A program made the translations under genes and the position numbers. 64,000 bases of DNA, from assembly GCA_013003715.1 (NCBI GenBank), contig JABDIN010000027.1, forward strand, positions 86,942-150,941, given 5' to 3'. This stretch comes from Desulfobacteraceae bacterium (GTDB taxonomy: Bacteria; Desulfobacterota; Desulfobacteria; Desulfobacterales; Desulfosarcinaceae). Each line of letters opens with the position of its first letter. Positions within the stretch are counted from its first letter, which is position 1. A model generated the notes under the pieces. It was not told the origin of the DNA and did not search any database. It saw only the letters and a list, made by a program, of their open reading frames with translations. Below are positions 1 to 8,550 of the stretch, piece by piece.

Positions 1-550
1 CCAGCCATTCCCGTTCAATCTTCAAGAAGCCGGATCGCTTTGAATTCGGGCCGGGATGCTTCAAATCGATTTCATTATGCGCGGTATTGAAATCACCGGT
101 TATCACCACAGGGCGACCCGCCTTTTTAAGTTTGTCCGTGTAAGCAAAAAAGGACTGGTAGAAATCCAGTTTATAGGCGAGCCGCTCATCACTCATTTGG
201 CCATTGGGGAAATAGATATTAAACAGGGTGAAATCATCGAATTCGGTTTCAAGAATACGCCCCTCATCGTCGAATCGTGATTCACCGATGCCATGGTTGA
301 CCTTCGCGGGCCTTGTTTTGCAATAGGTGGCGACACCGCTATACCCCTTTTTTAGAATCGAGTGGGAAAAGAAGGCGGTATACCCTTCTATATCCGTCAT
401 TTCCGGCGTAAGCTGGGCCTCTTGGATTTTCGTTTCCTGAAGGGCCACCACATCCGCATCAATATCTTTTACGATGTCAACGAAATCCTTTTTCAGGACC
501 GCCCGTAAGCCATTCACATTCCAACTCACCAACTTATATGTCTTGCTCAT
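1..550 (-). CDS. xthA: Exodeoxyribonuclease III (AP endonuclease), 3'-truncated by window edge
   Basis: The minus strand reads from an ATG at 550 to the window edge without a stop, giving about 183 residues; the C-terminal third lies outside. The fold is the endonuclease/exonuclease/phosphatase family: SWNVNGLRA near residue 9, LQETK near residue 40, and GDFNTAH near residue 150 are the metal- and DNA-binding motifs of exonuclease III, which cuts at abasic sites and trims 3' ends in base-excision repair. The catalytic Asp/His motif near the C-terminus cannot be checked here. It lies 19 bp downstream of nth, so glycosylase and AP endonuclease are probably co-transcribed. Confidence 0.93.
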   Translation of the reverse strand, partial: MSKTYKLVSWNVNGLRAVLKKDFVDIVKDIDADVVALQETKIQEAQLTPEMTDIEGYTAFFSHSILKKGYSGVATYCKTRPAKVNHGIGESRFDDEGRILETEFDDFTLFNIYFPNGQMSDERLAYKLDFYQSFFAYTDKLKKAGRPVVITGDFNTAHNEIDLKHPGPNSKRSGFLKIEREWL

Positions 551-569
551 CCCTGTCTCCTCAATGCTG

Positions 570-1283
570 TTACCGGTGTTTGTCCACGCCAATGGCCGGG
601 CACATGTCATTCACTGGGCATCGGCTGCAAAATGGGGATATGGGCCTGCAGATCATCTGGCCGAAAGCCACAAGCATTTCATTGTAATGTATCCAATATT
701 TCCGCGGCAGTTTTTTGCGCAGGGCAAATTCCGTCTTCTCCGGTGTGGTGGTGCGTACATACCCCACACGGTTGCTGATCCTGTGTACATGCGTATCCAC
801 ACAAATCGCTTCCTGTTGAAACCCCTCCACCAGAACTAGGTTGGCGGTCTTTCTTCCCACACCGGGCAGTTCCAGAAGGGTTTCCATATCATCCGGCACC
901 TGCCCATTGTGTTTGTCGATAATAATATGACTGATCTCCACCAGCCGTTTTGCTTTAGTCGGGTAGAATCCCACAGGATATATCAGTTTACGAATCCGGG
1001 ATTCTCCCAGCTTCAACAGCTCTGACGGTGTACGGGCCTTTTTAAAAAGACTTTCCGCTGCAACGGCGGTCACCTCGTCTTTCGTTCGCAGGGACAACAG
1101 TGTTGACACAAGTACCTGAAAAGGAGTCACCCCGCGGTTGGCGATAAAGGTCACCACCGGCGGTTTCCAGCTATGGTAATCGTTGCCGATGGTTTCCACA
1201 AATTCATCGATGTCGAACCGGCGATTCTGATACCGGGGACGCCCGGATCGATTCTTCGGTGGCTGGTTATTCGGCCGACGCAT
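570..1283 (-). CDS. nth: Endonuclease III (DNA glycosylase/AP lyase)
   Basis: A 237-residue protein that excises oxidised pyrimidines and nicks the abasic site. The helix-hairpin-helix reads LPGVGRKTANLVL (139-151), with K145 as the Schiff-base lysine. D163 in CVDTHVHR is the catalytic aspartate. A [4Fe-4S] cluster is supported by Cys 212, 219, 222 and 228 in the spacing C-x6-C-x2-C-x5-C. An N-terminal extension of about 25 basic residues precedes the usual start. The ATG lies inside the 3' end of panB (17 bp overlap), implying translational coupling; xthA follows. Confidence 0.95.
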   Translation of the reverse strand: MRRPNNQPPKNRSGRPRYQNRRFDIDEFVETIGNDYHSWKPPVVTFIANRGVTPFQVLVSTLLSLRTKDEVTAVAAESLFKKARTPSELLKLGESRIRKLIYPVGFYPTKAKRLVEISHIIIDKHNGQVPDDMETLLELPGVGRKTANLVLVEGFQQEAICVDTHVHRISNRVGYVRTTTPEKTEFALRKKLPRKYWIHYNEMLVAFGQMICRPISPFCSRCPVNDMCPAIGVDKHR

Positions 1284-2130
1284 CGGGTATCATCTTTTTG
1301 AGCTGCTCCAAGGCGTCATCGCTCATTTTAAAAGAGTGCTCGGGTCCGGGGAAACTCACCCCGCGCACCTCTTCACCATAGGCTTTGATGGCATCGATAA
1401 TGGTCGGACGAATCCGGGTATATTGCTTCACGAATTTGGGGACGAATTTATCAAACAGACCGATCATATCATGGGTCACCAGGACTTGTCCGTCCACATC
1501 CGGGCCGGCACCGATACCAACGACAGGGATACTTACCGCCCCGGCAACCAATTTCCCCAAAGGCGCCGGTACGGCCTCTAAAATCAACGAAAAAGCGCCC
1601 GCATCCTCCAATGCCCGGGCATCATCGATGATACACTTGGCAGCGGACGCATCCTTGCCCTGCATTTTAAATCCGCCTAACGCACTGGCGGTCTGGGGGG
1701 TGAGACCGATATGCCCCTGAACCGGTATACCGGCCTTGACGATAGCCTCCACCGTCGGCGCAAAGCCCGTACCACCTTCCAGTTTAATCACATCGCAGCC
1801 GCCTTCCTTCATCAATCGACCGGCATTGATGATGGCATCGCGAATGGAGGTATTGTAGCTCATGAACGGCATATCCCCCACCACCAGCGGCCGTTTACAA
1901 CCCGTCACAACGGCGCGTATATGATGAATCATGTTCTCCATGGTCACCGCCACAGTGCCGTCCAGCCCCATCACCACCATACCCAGAGAATCCCCCACAA
2001 GAACGATATCCACGCCGGCTTCATCCGCCATGAGCCCGAAAGGGTAGTCATAGGCGGTAACCATAACCAGTTTGCGTTTCTCTTTTTTAGCCTCCTGAAC
2101 ATCGAGTATGGTAACTTTTTGCGTATTCAT
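1267..2130 (-). CDS. panB: 3-methyl-2-oxobutanoate hydroxymethyltransferase
   Basis: 287 residues, normal for PanB. It transfers a hydroxymethyl group from 5,10-methylene-THF to 2-oxoisovalerate, giving ketopantoate, the first committed step to pantothenate and CoA. The N-terminal MVTAYDYPFGLMADEAGVD, then VLVGDSLGMV and VVGDMPFMSY, carry the metal-binding aspartates of the family, and LEAVPAPLGK holds the conserved catalytic-region Glu. It sits downstream of panE, the next pathway enzyme, separated only by the 151-bp repeat element at 2217-2367, and it overlaps nth. Confidence 0.96.
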   Translation of the reverse strand: MNTQKVTILDVQEAKKEKRKLVMVTAYDYPFGLMADEAGVDIVLVGDSLGMVVMGLDGTVAVTMENMIHHIRAVVTGCKRPLVVGDMPFMSYNTSIRDAIINAGRLMKEGGCDVIKLEGGTGFAPTVEAIVKAGIPVQGHIGLTPQTASALGGFKMQGKDASAAKCIIDDARALEDAGAFSLILEAVPAPLGKLVAGAVSIPVVGIGAGPDVDGQVLVTHDMIGLFDKFVPKFVKQYTRIRPTIIDAIKAYGEEVRGVSFPGPEHSFKMSDDALEQLKKMIPDASAE

Positions 2131-2216
2131 TTGTTGTCTTCTCCTTGGTGTTGTTTATTCAAAATGGTTTATCATGTTTTATACGAGCATCGGGACCGTC
2201 GATCCGGAACCCTCAA

Positions 2217-2367
2217 TATTAATCCGGCAACTAAATAGGTAAAATGACCTATCGCTGATTCGCGTAATGAGTTTCCGGCGGAACGTACTGGGGACAAGCC
2301 TTCTTGCAGCCACCACCTCCCATAAACCAGACACACGAGTTTTGTGTATTTATTCGCCGGAGCAATA
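2217..2367. repeat. 151-bp inverted-end intergenic repeat, copy A
   Basis: The left end (2217-2237, with TCCGGCAACTAAATA) and the reverse complement of the right end (2347-2367, CGCCGGAGCAATA) match at about 17 of 21 positions, so the element has terminal inverted repeats. The same element occurs at 41418-41568 and 60201-60350; copies A and C also share an internal block around 2281-2330 (for example CTTCTTGCAGCC). It lies between panE and panB and overlaps the last codons and stop of panE. Size and ends suggest a MITE-like non-autonomous element, but no transposase is visible here. Nothing else is seen between panB and panE. Confidence 0.8.
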
Positions 2368-3276
2368 GTGTGTTTGCAAGGTTTCCACCAATGCGGCCAG
2401 CGTCTTGTTCACCGGTGTGTCGACCCCAATTTTCCCACCTTCAACAACCACAGCGCCATTGATCGCATGGATTTCCGTCGACCGCCGGTTATCGACATCC
2501 TGCCCCATGGACGAACGGTTGGCCGCAGTGGCCCGGGCGACCGTAAACACATTTTCCACGGCGTCTTCCCGGACACGAATGCCCATGGTCGCAGCAACTG
2601 CCATGGCCTCCTCCACAGCGGCACGGGACAAGGCCATGGTGGCCGGCTGATCGATAATTTCTCCGTTTTTTATGTGCGTCAGGGCGGTGATGGCGTTAAT
2701 GCCCACATTGATGAGAAGCTTTTCCCATAAAATCCGCCGAACATCATCGATGGCACTGGTTTCAATACCAGCCCGCGTAAACATCCCGGCGATCTCCGCA
2801 GCCTTATCGCTACCCCGGCTGTCCCAGGGACCGACGATGGTCGGACCAATACCGGCATGGCGGATACGGCCAGGTGACAGAAAGGTCGCGCCATGGGAGG
2901 TGGTACCGGCGACCACCTGTTTTTTGTTTACAGCGTCGGCAATGGTGTCGGCATTGCCCATGCCGTTTTGAAGCGTGAGAACACAGCCTTCCTTATCGAG
3001 AATGGCCGCGGCGGCAACCGCGGCGGCGGCGGTGTGATAGGACTTCACAAACACGACAGCAAGATCCACTTTACCCATCTTAGCCGGTTGTGTTGTTGCT
3101 GTAATGGGTACCACTCGAGTTCGGGATTCACTTTCGATGGTCAATCCGTTCTGATTGATATTGTTCACATGTTCGACCGATATATCCAGGAGCCGAACGT
3201 CATGCCCCGCCTCCACCAGCAATGCCCCGAACAATCCCCCCATGGCGCCGGCACCGATAATTCCCACTTTCTGCAT
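2350..3276 (-). CDS. panE: 2-dehydropantoate 2-reductase
   Basis: 308 residues, ketopantoate reductase family (NADPH-dependent reduction of ketopantoate to pantoate). The N-terminal Rossmann motif is GAGAMGGLFGALL (residues 8-20). WEKLLINVGINAITALT carries the conserved Lys/Asn of the C-terminal dimerisation and catalytic domain. It forms a pantothenate pair with panB downstream. The terminal residues CSGE and the TAA stop are encoded by the end of repeat copy A, so the native C-terminus was probably changed by the repeat's arrival. It follows the peptide ABC transporter genes by 57 bp on the same strand. Confidence 0.94.
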   Translation of the reverse strand: MQKVGIIGAGAMGGLFGALLVEAGHDVRLLDISVEHVNNINQNGLTIESESRTRVVPITATTQPAKMGKVDLAVVFVKSYHTAAAAVAAAAILDKEGCVLTLQNGMGNADTIADAVNKKQVVAGTTSHGATFLSPGRIRHAGIGPTIVGPWDSRGSDKAAEIAGMFTRAGIETSAIDDVRRILWEKLLINVGINAITALTHIKNGEIIDQPATMALSRAAVEEAMAVAATMGIRVREDAVENVFTVARATAANRSSMGQDVDNRRSTEIHAINGAVVVEGGKIGVDTPVNKTLAALVETLQTHYCSGE

Positions 3277-3333
3277 GGTTACTCCTTACGGACCGTAGAA
3301 CGCTGTAAACGGTCCATTTTCACTGTTAAACAT

Positions 3334-4326
3334 TCAATCCATCACCAACCCCCGGCCGTCATTATACCAGCATGCCACATCATGTCCGCTTTCCACTGAT
3401 TTCAGCCGGGGCCGTTCGACCGAACACTTCTCAAACGCATAATCGCATCTCGGATGAAACGCACAACCCGGGGGCGGCGAAATGGGATCAGGTACATCCC
3501 CTTTCATGGCATAAGGTTTTATCCGGTGGCGCGGATCAGGTGCGGGCACCGCGTTCCTCAAGGCTTCCGTATAGGGATGCAACGGATTCCGGCGGAATGC
3601 TTCTATCCCGGCGATTTCGACGATACGCCCCAGATACATCACCGCCACGCGGTCGCACATATGTTCCACAACGCCGATATCATGAGAAATGAACAGGTAG
3701 GACAGATTGAATTCTGCCTTGAGATCATCGAGAAGATTGAGGACCTGGGCTTGAATCGAGACATCCAAGGCACTCACCGGTTCATCGGCCACAATAAGCT
3801 TGGGCCGGACGCAAAGGGCCCTGGCAATACCAATTCGCTGGCGTTGGCCGCCGGAAAACTCATGGGGGAACTTATCCAGGTCCGCCCTGCCAAGTCCCAC
3901 CTTGGCGATGAGTTCGGCTACGATACGCCGGCGTTGCAATCTGTCATAACCACCTAATCCCCGTAAGGGTTCCGCCACAATGGAAGCCACCTTCATCCGG
4001 GGATCCAGGCTGGAATAGGGGTCCTGGAATATGGTCTGTATGTGTCGACGGAATGGTTTCATTCGGCTGCGGCTCAATGGCGTGATGTCCGTGCCGTCAA
4101 ACACTATTCTTCCGGTGGTCGGCTCAATCAGGTTTAAAATCATCCGGCCCATTGTGGTTTTACCGCAACCGGATTCTCCGACCACTCCGAAATTTTCCTG
4201 TTTTCGGACATTGAAAGAAACACCCTCAACGGCCTTCACCCAGGCTTTGGGTTTTGCAAACATACCACCGCCGATGGGAAAGTATTTTGACAGTTTTTCT
4301 ACTGATAGTAATGATTCCTCTGCCAT
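3334..4326 (-). CDS. Peptide ABC transporter ATP-binding protein (OppF/DppF type)
   Basis: About 330 residues from an ATG at 4326, preceded by GGAG eight bases upstream and starting one base after the TGA of the preceding ATPase gene, so translation is coupled. A longer in-frame start at 4350 exists but is less likely. Walker A is GESGCGKTTMG, the signature is FSGGQRQRIGIARAL and Walker B is LIVADEPVSALD. The C-terminal oligopeptide-transporter motif with CAFHPRC is present. It powers, with its partner ATPase, import of peptides or similar oligomeric substrates. The exact substrate (di- or oligopeptide, other) cannot be read from sequence. Confidence 0.93.
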   Translation of the reverse strand: MAEESLLSVEKLSKYFPIGGGMFAKPKAWVKAVEGVSFNVRKQENFGVVGESGCGKTTMGRMILNLIEPTTGRIVFDGTDITPLSRSRMKPFRRHIQTIFQDPYSSLDPRMKVASIVAEPLRGLGGYDRLQRRRIVAELIAKVGLGRADLDKFPHEFSGGQRQRIGIARALCVRPKLIVADEPVSALDVSIQAQVLNLLDDLKAEFNLSYLFISHDIGVVEHMCDRVAVMYLGRIVEIAGIEAFRRNPLHPYTEALRNAVPAPDPRHRIKPYAMKGDVPDPISPPPGCAFHPRCDYAFEKCSVERPRLKSVESGHDVACWYNDGRGLVMD

Positions 4327-4327
4327 T

Positions 4328-5326
4328 TCAGCGTCTCCGGTCCGGATCATCCAAAAGCCAGCATCTCACCCGGTGCCCGCCGGAGATGGTCTTCAGTGAA
4401 GGATGGTGGTTTATGCAGGTTTCGAAAACAGATGGACACCGCGTTGAGAATTTACAACCGCCCACTTTTTCGGTGATGGGCAGCACGTTGCCGGGTATTT
4501 CGTTCAGTCTTATTTTCCGGCCGCGATCATCTTTGAGGCCCCGGGGTATGGATTGCATCAAACCTTGGGTATACGGGTGGAAAGGTTGTTCGAACAATAT
4601 CTCGACATCGGCCTCTTCCATAACCTGTCCGGCATACATCACCACCACACGCCTGGCCATTTGGGCCACAACGCCCAAATCATGGGTGATCAGCAGTATG
4701 CCCATGCCCAGTTCTTCCTTCAAACCCATCATGAGCGATAGAATTTGAGATTGAATCGTCACATCCAGTGCCGTGGTGGGCTCGTCGGCGATGAGAAGCC
4801 GGGGACGGCAGACCATGGCCATGGCGATCATGACGCGTTGCCGCATACCGCCCGAGAGTTGATGCGGATACTGCGACAGCTGCTCACGGGCCGCCGGCAA
4901 CTTCACATGTTCCAACCAGGCCAGCGCTTCCGCGTACGCATCTGTTTTGTTCAATCCCTTGTGTTCCATCAAGGGTTCGGCCACCTGCCGCCCGATGGTG
5001 AGAACGGGGTTGAGCGAGGTCATGGGTTCCTGAAAAATCATGGCGATTTCGCTGCCTCGAATCCGGCGAAGCCGTTCGCTGTGTGCGGTCAGCAGATTCT
5101 CACCGGCGTAGCGTATGCTCCCAAATCGGACCTTGCCGAAAGGTTGCGGAATCAATCCCAAAATACTCAGGGCCGTCATGCTCTTCCCACAGCCCGATTC
5201 TCCCACCAACCCGATGGTTTCGCCGTTTTCGACGGTCAGGCTTAAATGATCGACGGCACACCCAACACCCTCGGGCATATGAAAATCAACCGTAAGATCA
5301 TCTATTTCAAGTACAGGGGCATTCAT
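4328..5326 (-). CDS. Peptide ABC transporter ATP-binding protein (OppD/DppD type)
   Basis: 332 residues. Walker A GESGCGKSMTALSIL, signature LSGGMRQRVMIAMAM and Walker B LLIADEPTTALD are intact, and the C-terminal oligo/dipeptide domain includes GGCKFSTRCPS. This is the first of two paired ATPases of the import system; OppD/F-type transporters use a heterodimer of such subunits. It starts 24 bp after the M20 hydrolase gene and ends one base before the second ATPase gene. Confidence 0.93.
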   Translation of the reverse strand: MNAPVLEIDDLTVDFHMPEGVGCAVDHLSLTVENGETIGLVGESGCGKSMTALSILGLIPQPFGKVRFGSIRYAGENLLTAHSERLRRIRGSEIAMIFQEPMTSLNPVLTIGRQVAEPLMEHKGLNKTDAYAEALAWLEHVKLPAAREQLSQYPHQLSGGMRQRVMIAMAMVCRPRLLIADEPTTALDVTIQSQILSLMMGLKEELGMGILLITHDLGVVAQMARRVVVMYAGQVMEEADVEILFEQPFHPYTQGLMQSIPRGLKDDRGRKIRLNEIPGNVLPITEKVGGCKFSTRCPSVFETCINHHPSLKTISGGHRVRCWLLDDPDRRR

Positions 5327-5350
5327 TCCATCAACAACCGGTTTCCATTC

Positions 5351-6619
5351 TCACTGGAGATAATGCAAGGCGGTCAGCGCATATATTTTCGCTGTGTTCA
5401 CCAATTGATCCAGGTCAACCCACTCGTCCACCTGGTGGGGGACCTCACGGTCTCCAGCCCCCATGATTACCAGGGGGATATTTTTCATGGACCATAAAAA
5501 AGTACCGTCCGTGGCGCCGGGTACACCGGCGTATTCCGGAACTTTTCCGGATATTTGCCGGCTGGCCCATACCGCGGATTGTACAATGGGATCCTCACGA
5601 GCCGTTAACGTGCAAGGCCGGTCCGTCAGAAATTCCACCTTGATCCTCAGGGAGCGATCCCTATGGATGTGAATTCTACGGTCGAATATCTCGAAATCCG
5701 ATATCGATTTTTGCTCAACTTCCGCGGCAAGATGAGTCAATTCGCTTCGAATCTTCTCATGGGACTGTCCGGGGATTGTACGAATGTCCGCCAGCAGACA
5801 GGATTTACCGGGCATTACATTGAGCTGGGCAGGCCCTGAACAGGGAGACTGGACCACCGTTGGCGTATAACTCGGCCATCCCAGATGTTCATCCCTGCCC
5901 ACGGATTCGATGGCGGCTTTTTCCAAATCCATGAGCCCTTGAATCAATGCAGACACCGCCGGTGCCGTGTTCAAACCGGACAGGGGCATGGCACCATGGC
6001 TCATTCGCCCCGCTATCTCAAACCGTGCCCGAATCGCGCCCTTCTGCGTATTGCAGACAAGACCATCCTGGGGTTCGCAAATCACTGCCGCCGTGGCCCT
6101 GTCCGCATGCCCTTTTTTAATGAAATCGAGAACGCCGAGCATTTGATCTTCTTCATCACAGAGCACGGCGCCGATAATATTACCGTTCGGCATGACACCG
6201 GATCGTTTGATGGCGGACATGGCCATCAGCATGGCGGCAAGGTTGCCCTTGGTATCATTGGTGCCGCGGCCGTACATCCGGCCTTCTTTGATTTCGGCCC
6301 CAAACGGATCGTGGATCCACGCCGATACATCTCCGGGTGTCACCACATCCGTGTGCCCTTCGAAAATAAGGCTTTTTTCCCCGGGACCACCCGGGAAACG
6401 GATAATGACATTGGATCGCCCCGGAGCCACTTCGTCCATTTGAAATGAAAAACCCTCTTTCCCTGCCCACTCTGCCACAAGATCCGCGGCGGGTTGTTCG
6501 CTGGTACCGGCTGCCGGATCCCACACCGTATTAATTCTCACCAGCTCCGAGGCCAGTTCAATCAATTCACCGGGCCGGATGGACGATAGCACTTTAGTGA
6601 TAATTTTATCTGATATCAT
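5351..6619 (-). CDS. M20-family metallopeptidase/amidohydrolase (ArgE/DapE-like)
   Basis: 422 residues from the ATG at 6619, where AAGGA lies 10 bases upstream; an upstream in-frame ATG at 6793 would run deep into the permease gene and is rejected. Di-metal site motifs are GHTDVV, GRGTNDTKGN (bridging Asp), DEEDQ (general-base Glu and ligand) and the C-terminal VPHQVDEW His. The family removes acyl groups or splits short peptides or N-acylated amino acids. Its place between the permease and ATPase genes suggests that it processes the imported compound in the cytoplasm; there is no signal peptide. Confidence 0.9.
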   Translation of the reverse strand: MISDKIITKVLSSIRPGELIELASELVRINTVWDPAAGTSEQPAADLVAEWAGKEGFSFQMDEVAPGRSNVIIRFPGGPGEKSLIFEGHTDVVTPGDVSAWIHDPFGAEIKEGRMYGRGTNDTKGNLAAMLMAMSAIKRSGVMPNGNIIGAVLCDEEDQMLGVLDFIKKGHADRATAAVICEPQDGLVCNTQKGAIRARFEIAGRMSHGAMPLSGLNTAPAVSALIQGLMDLEKAAIESVGRDEHLGWPSYTPTVVQSPCSGPAQLNVMPGKSCLLADIRTIPGQSHEKIRSELTHLAAEVEQKSISDFEIFDRRIHIHRDRSLRIKVEFLTDRPCTLTAREDPIVQSAVWASRQISGKVPEYAGVPGATDGTFLWSMKNIPLVIMGAGDREVPHQVDEWVDLDQLVNTAKIYALTALHYLQ

Positions 6620-6633
6620 ATCTTTGAAATCCT

Positions 6634-7458
6634 TTACCGCATGCGGACCATTTTCGGGTCCAAGGTATCCCGGAGGCCATCCCCTAAAAGATTGAACCCC
6701 AAAACCGCCCATGCAATGGCAACGCCGGGAAAAATCGCCATCCATGGCGCCATCTCCATGAATGTCTGGGCTTCGTACAACATACGCCCCCATGACGGAT
6801 GGGGTGGCTGGGTACCTAATCCCAGATAACTGAGCCCGGCTTCAGCCAGTATGGCAACGGCAAATTGAATGGTTCCTTGGATCAAAAGCGGAGACAGAAT
6901 GTTGGGCAGGATATGGCTGCCGATGATATGCCATTCGCCGATCCCACTGGCACGTGCGGCCAATACATACTCTTTTTTCCATTCCGACGTGGCTGTCGCA
7001 CGGGTCAGGCGTGCGAATATCGGGATGTAAAAAATACCGATGGCCAGCATGGCATTTATCACCGATGGCCCCAATATGGAGGTGATGAGAATGGCGGTGA
7101 GCACTGCCGGAAACCCAAACATCAGGTCAGACAACCGCATGATCGCCTCGTCCAGAAACCGCCCGTAATAGGCGGATGCAAGTCCGAGCAAAACGCCGAT
7201 GACCACCCCGATGGCCACCGTGACCAGGCCAACGATGATGGACACTACGGCACCTGCCATAACGCGGGACAAAACATCCCGGCCGTATTGGTCGGTACCC
7301 AAAGGATGCGCCATGGACGGACCCTGGAGACGATGCCTGGCGTTCATCTCGTTCACCTCGTGGGGTGTCCACAGGAAACTGAGGACGGCCATGCCGATCA
7401 CCACGATTGACAAAATGAAACCCACGGTAAAATTTCGATTTATAAAGAATCGTTTCAT
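6634..7458 (-). CDS. Peptide ABC transporter permease (DppC/OppC type)
   Basis: 274 residues. TM1 lies near residues 10-30 and is followed by the OppC N-terminal segment GTDQYGRDVLSRVM. About five further TM segments follow. The EAA loop ARASGIGEWHIIGSHILPN contacts the ATPases. The C-terminal part (LSYLGLGTQPPHPSWGRML) is a hallmark of DppC permeases. It starts 14 bp after the partner permease gene and lies 14 bp before the M20 hydrolase gene, so the set is one transcription unit. Confidence 0.93.
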   Translation of the reverse strand: MKRFFINRNFTVGFILSIVVIGMAVLSFLWTPHEVNEMNARHRLQGPSMAHPLGTDQYGRDVLSRVMAGAVVSIIVGLVTVAIGVVIGVLLGLASAYYGRFLDEAIMRLSDLMFGFPAVLTAILITSILGPSVINAMLAIGIFYIPIFARLTRATATSEWKKEYVLAARASGIGEWHIIGSHILPNILSPLLIQGTIQFAVAILAEAGLSYLGLGTQPPHPSWGRMLYEAQTFMEMAPWMAIFPGVAIAWAVLGFNLLGDGLRDTLDPKMVRMR

Positions 7459-7472
7459 CTGAAAGCCGTCGC

Positions 7473-8417
7473 TTATTGCAATTTGAACCGTGGATCCACG
7501 GCCGCATAGGCGAAATCCACCAGATAGTTCACCACCACCACGGCGGCGGCCATGAACAGGACCACCTCCCGCACCACCGGAAGGTCCCGCTGCCCGATGG
7601 CCTGGAACACAAGCCGGCCCAGCCCCGGGAGATAATACACATTTTCGATGATAATCGCACCGGCCAGCAATTGACCGAGTTGCAGCCCCAAGATGGTCAA
7701 CACCGGCACAAGGGCATTTTTCAGCCCATGTACATACACTACGGTTCTCCGTTTCAATCCTTTTGCATAAGCGGTACGGATGTAATCCTCACCCAGTACA
7801 TCCAGCATCGCCGACCGGGTGAGCCTCACGAGAATTGACGCGCGAATGGCACCAAGTGCGACCGCCGGCAGAATAAGGGCTTTCAAGGATCCCCACACAC
7901 TCACGTCCCAGCCGGGGAAACCACCCGCCGGAAAGATTCCCCATTGCACCGCAAACAGGAGGATGAAAAGAATTCCCAGCCAGAATTCGGGTGTCGCCAG
8001 TCCGAGTTGAGAAAAAAACATTACTGTCACATCCCCGGGACGATTGTGATGGGTGGCGGCATAGATGCCCAGTGGAATGGCCAGCATCACCGCAAAAAAA
8101 ATAGCCATAACCGCCATCGGTCCGGTTACGGACAAGCTGGAACGTATCAACTCGGTCACCGGAACACCGTAATTGATGGAATTGCCGCTCTTCCCGGCGA
8201 TCAGGCCGAAAATCCAGTCCGTGTACTGGGTCCAGAACGGCTGATCCAATCCCAATTCGGCCCGCAAATTGGCCAGGGTCTCAGCGCTGGCATTGAGCCC
8301 TAGAATGATTTGCGCGGGATCTCCGGGTAAAACAAATAGTATTGAAAAAACCGTCAACGAGACGAAAAAAAGCAGGATGATGAGCGTGATCAGTTTTTTC
8401 AGGAAATAACGGCTCAT
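7473..8417 (-). CDS. Peptide ABC transporter permease (DppB/OppB type)
   Basis: 314 residues with about six TM helices; FVLPGDPAQIILG after TM1 is the DppB/OppB N-terminal hallmark. The EAA loop is near YIRTAYAKGLKRRTVVYVHGLKNAL, split around residue 210, and the C-terminus ends with VDFAYAAVDPRFKLQ, typical of DppB. It is separated from the binding-protein gene by a rho-independent terminator, so permease mRNA is likely less abundant than that of the binding protein. Confidence 0.93.
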   Translation of the reverse strand: MSRYFLKKLITLIILLFFVSLTVFSILFVLPGDPAQIILGLNASAETLANLRAELGLDQPFWTQYTDWIFGLIAGKSGNSINYGVPVTELIRSSLSVTGPMAVMAIFFAVMLAIPLGIYAATHHNRPGDVTVMFFSQLGLATPEFWLGILFILLFAVQWGIFPAGGFPGWDVSVWGSLKALILPAVALGAIRASILVRLTRSAMLDVLGEDYIRTAYAKGLKRRTVVYVHGLKNALVPVLTILGLQLGQLLAGAIIIENVYYLPGLGRLVFQAIGQRDLPVVREVVLFMAAAVVVVNYLVDFAYAAVDPRFKLQ

Positions 8418-8485
8418 GTGGTATTATCGGCAAGCATGTCAAATATTGGCACTGAATGAATTCGCTTCTTACCAAAACCTGAAGG

Positions 8486-8520
8486 GAAAAAACAGCACGA
8501 GGCTGTGAACAGCCCCGTGC
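8486..8520 (-). terminator. Rho-independent terminator between binding-protein and permease genes
   Basis: On the minus strand the sequence forms a GC-rich stem of about 12 bp, GCACGGGGCTGT pairing with ACAGCCTCGTGC around a TCAC loop, followed by TGTTTTTT. It stands 31 bp after the stop codon of the binding-protein gene. Partial read-through would feed the permease and ATPase genes, a known arrangement for keeping the periplasmic binding protein in excess. Confidence 0.85.
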
Positions 8521-8550
8521 ACAGATATTCCAACGTCCGGCAATGGACGT

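Noticed and set aside
6620..6793. Longer start for the M20 hydrolase
   Set aside because: The added 58 residues lie inside the permease gene in another frame, and a good ribosome-binding site precedes the ATG at 6619.
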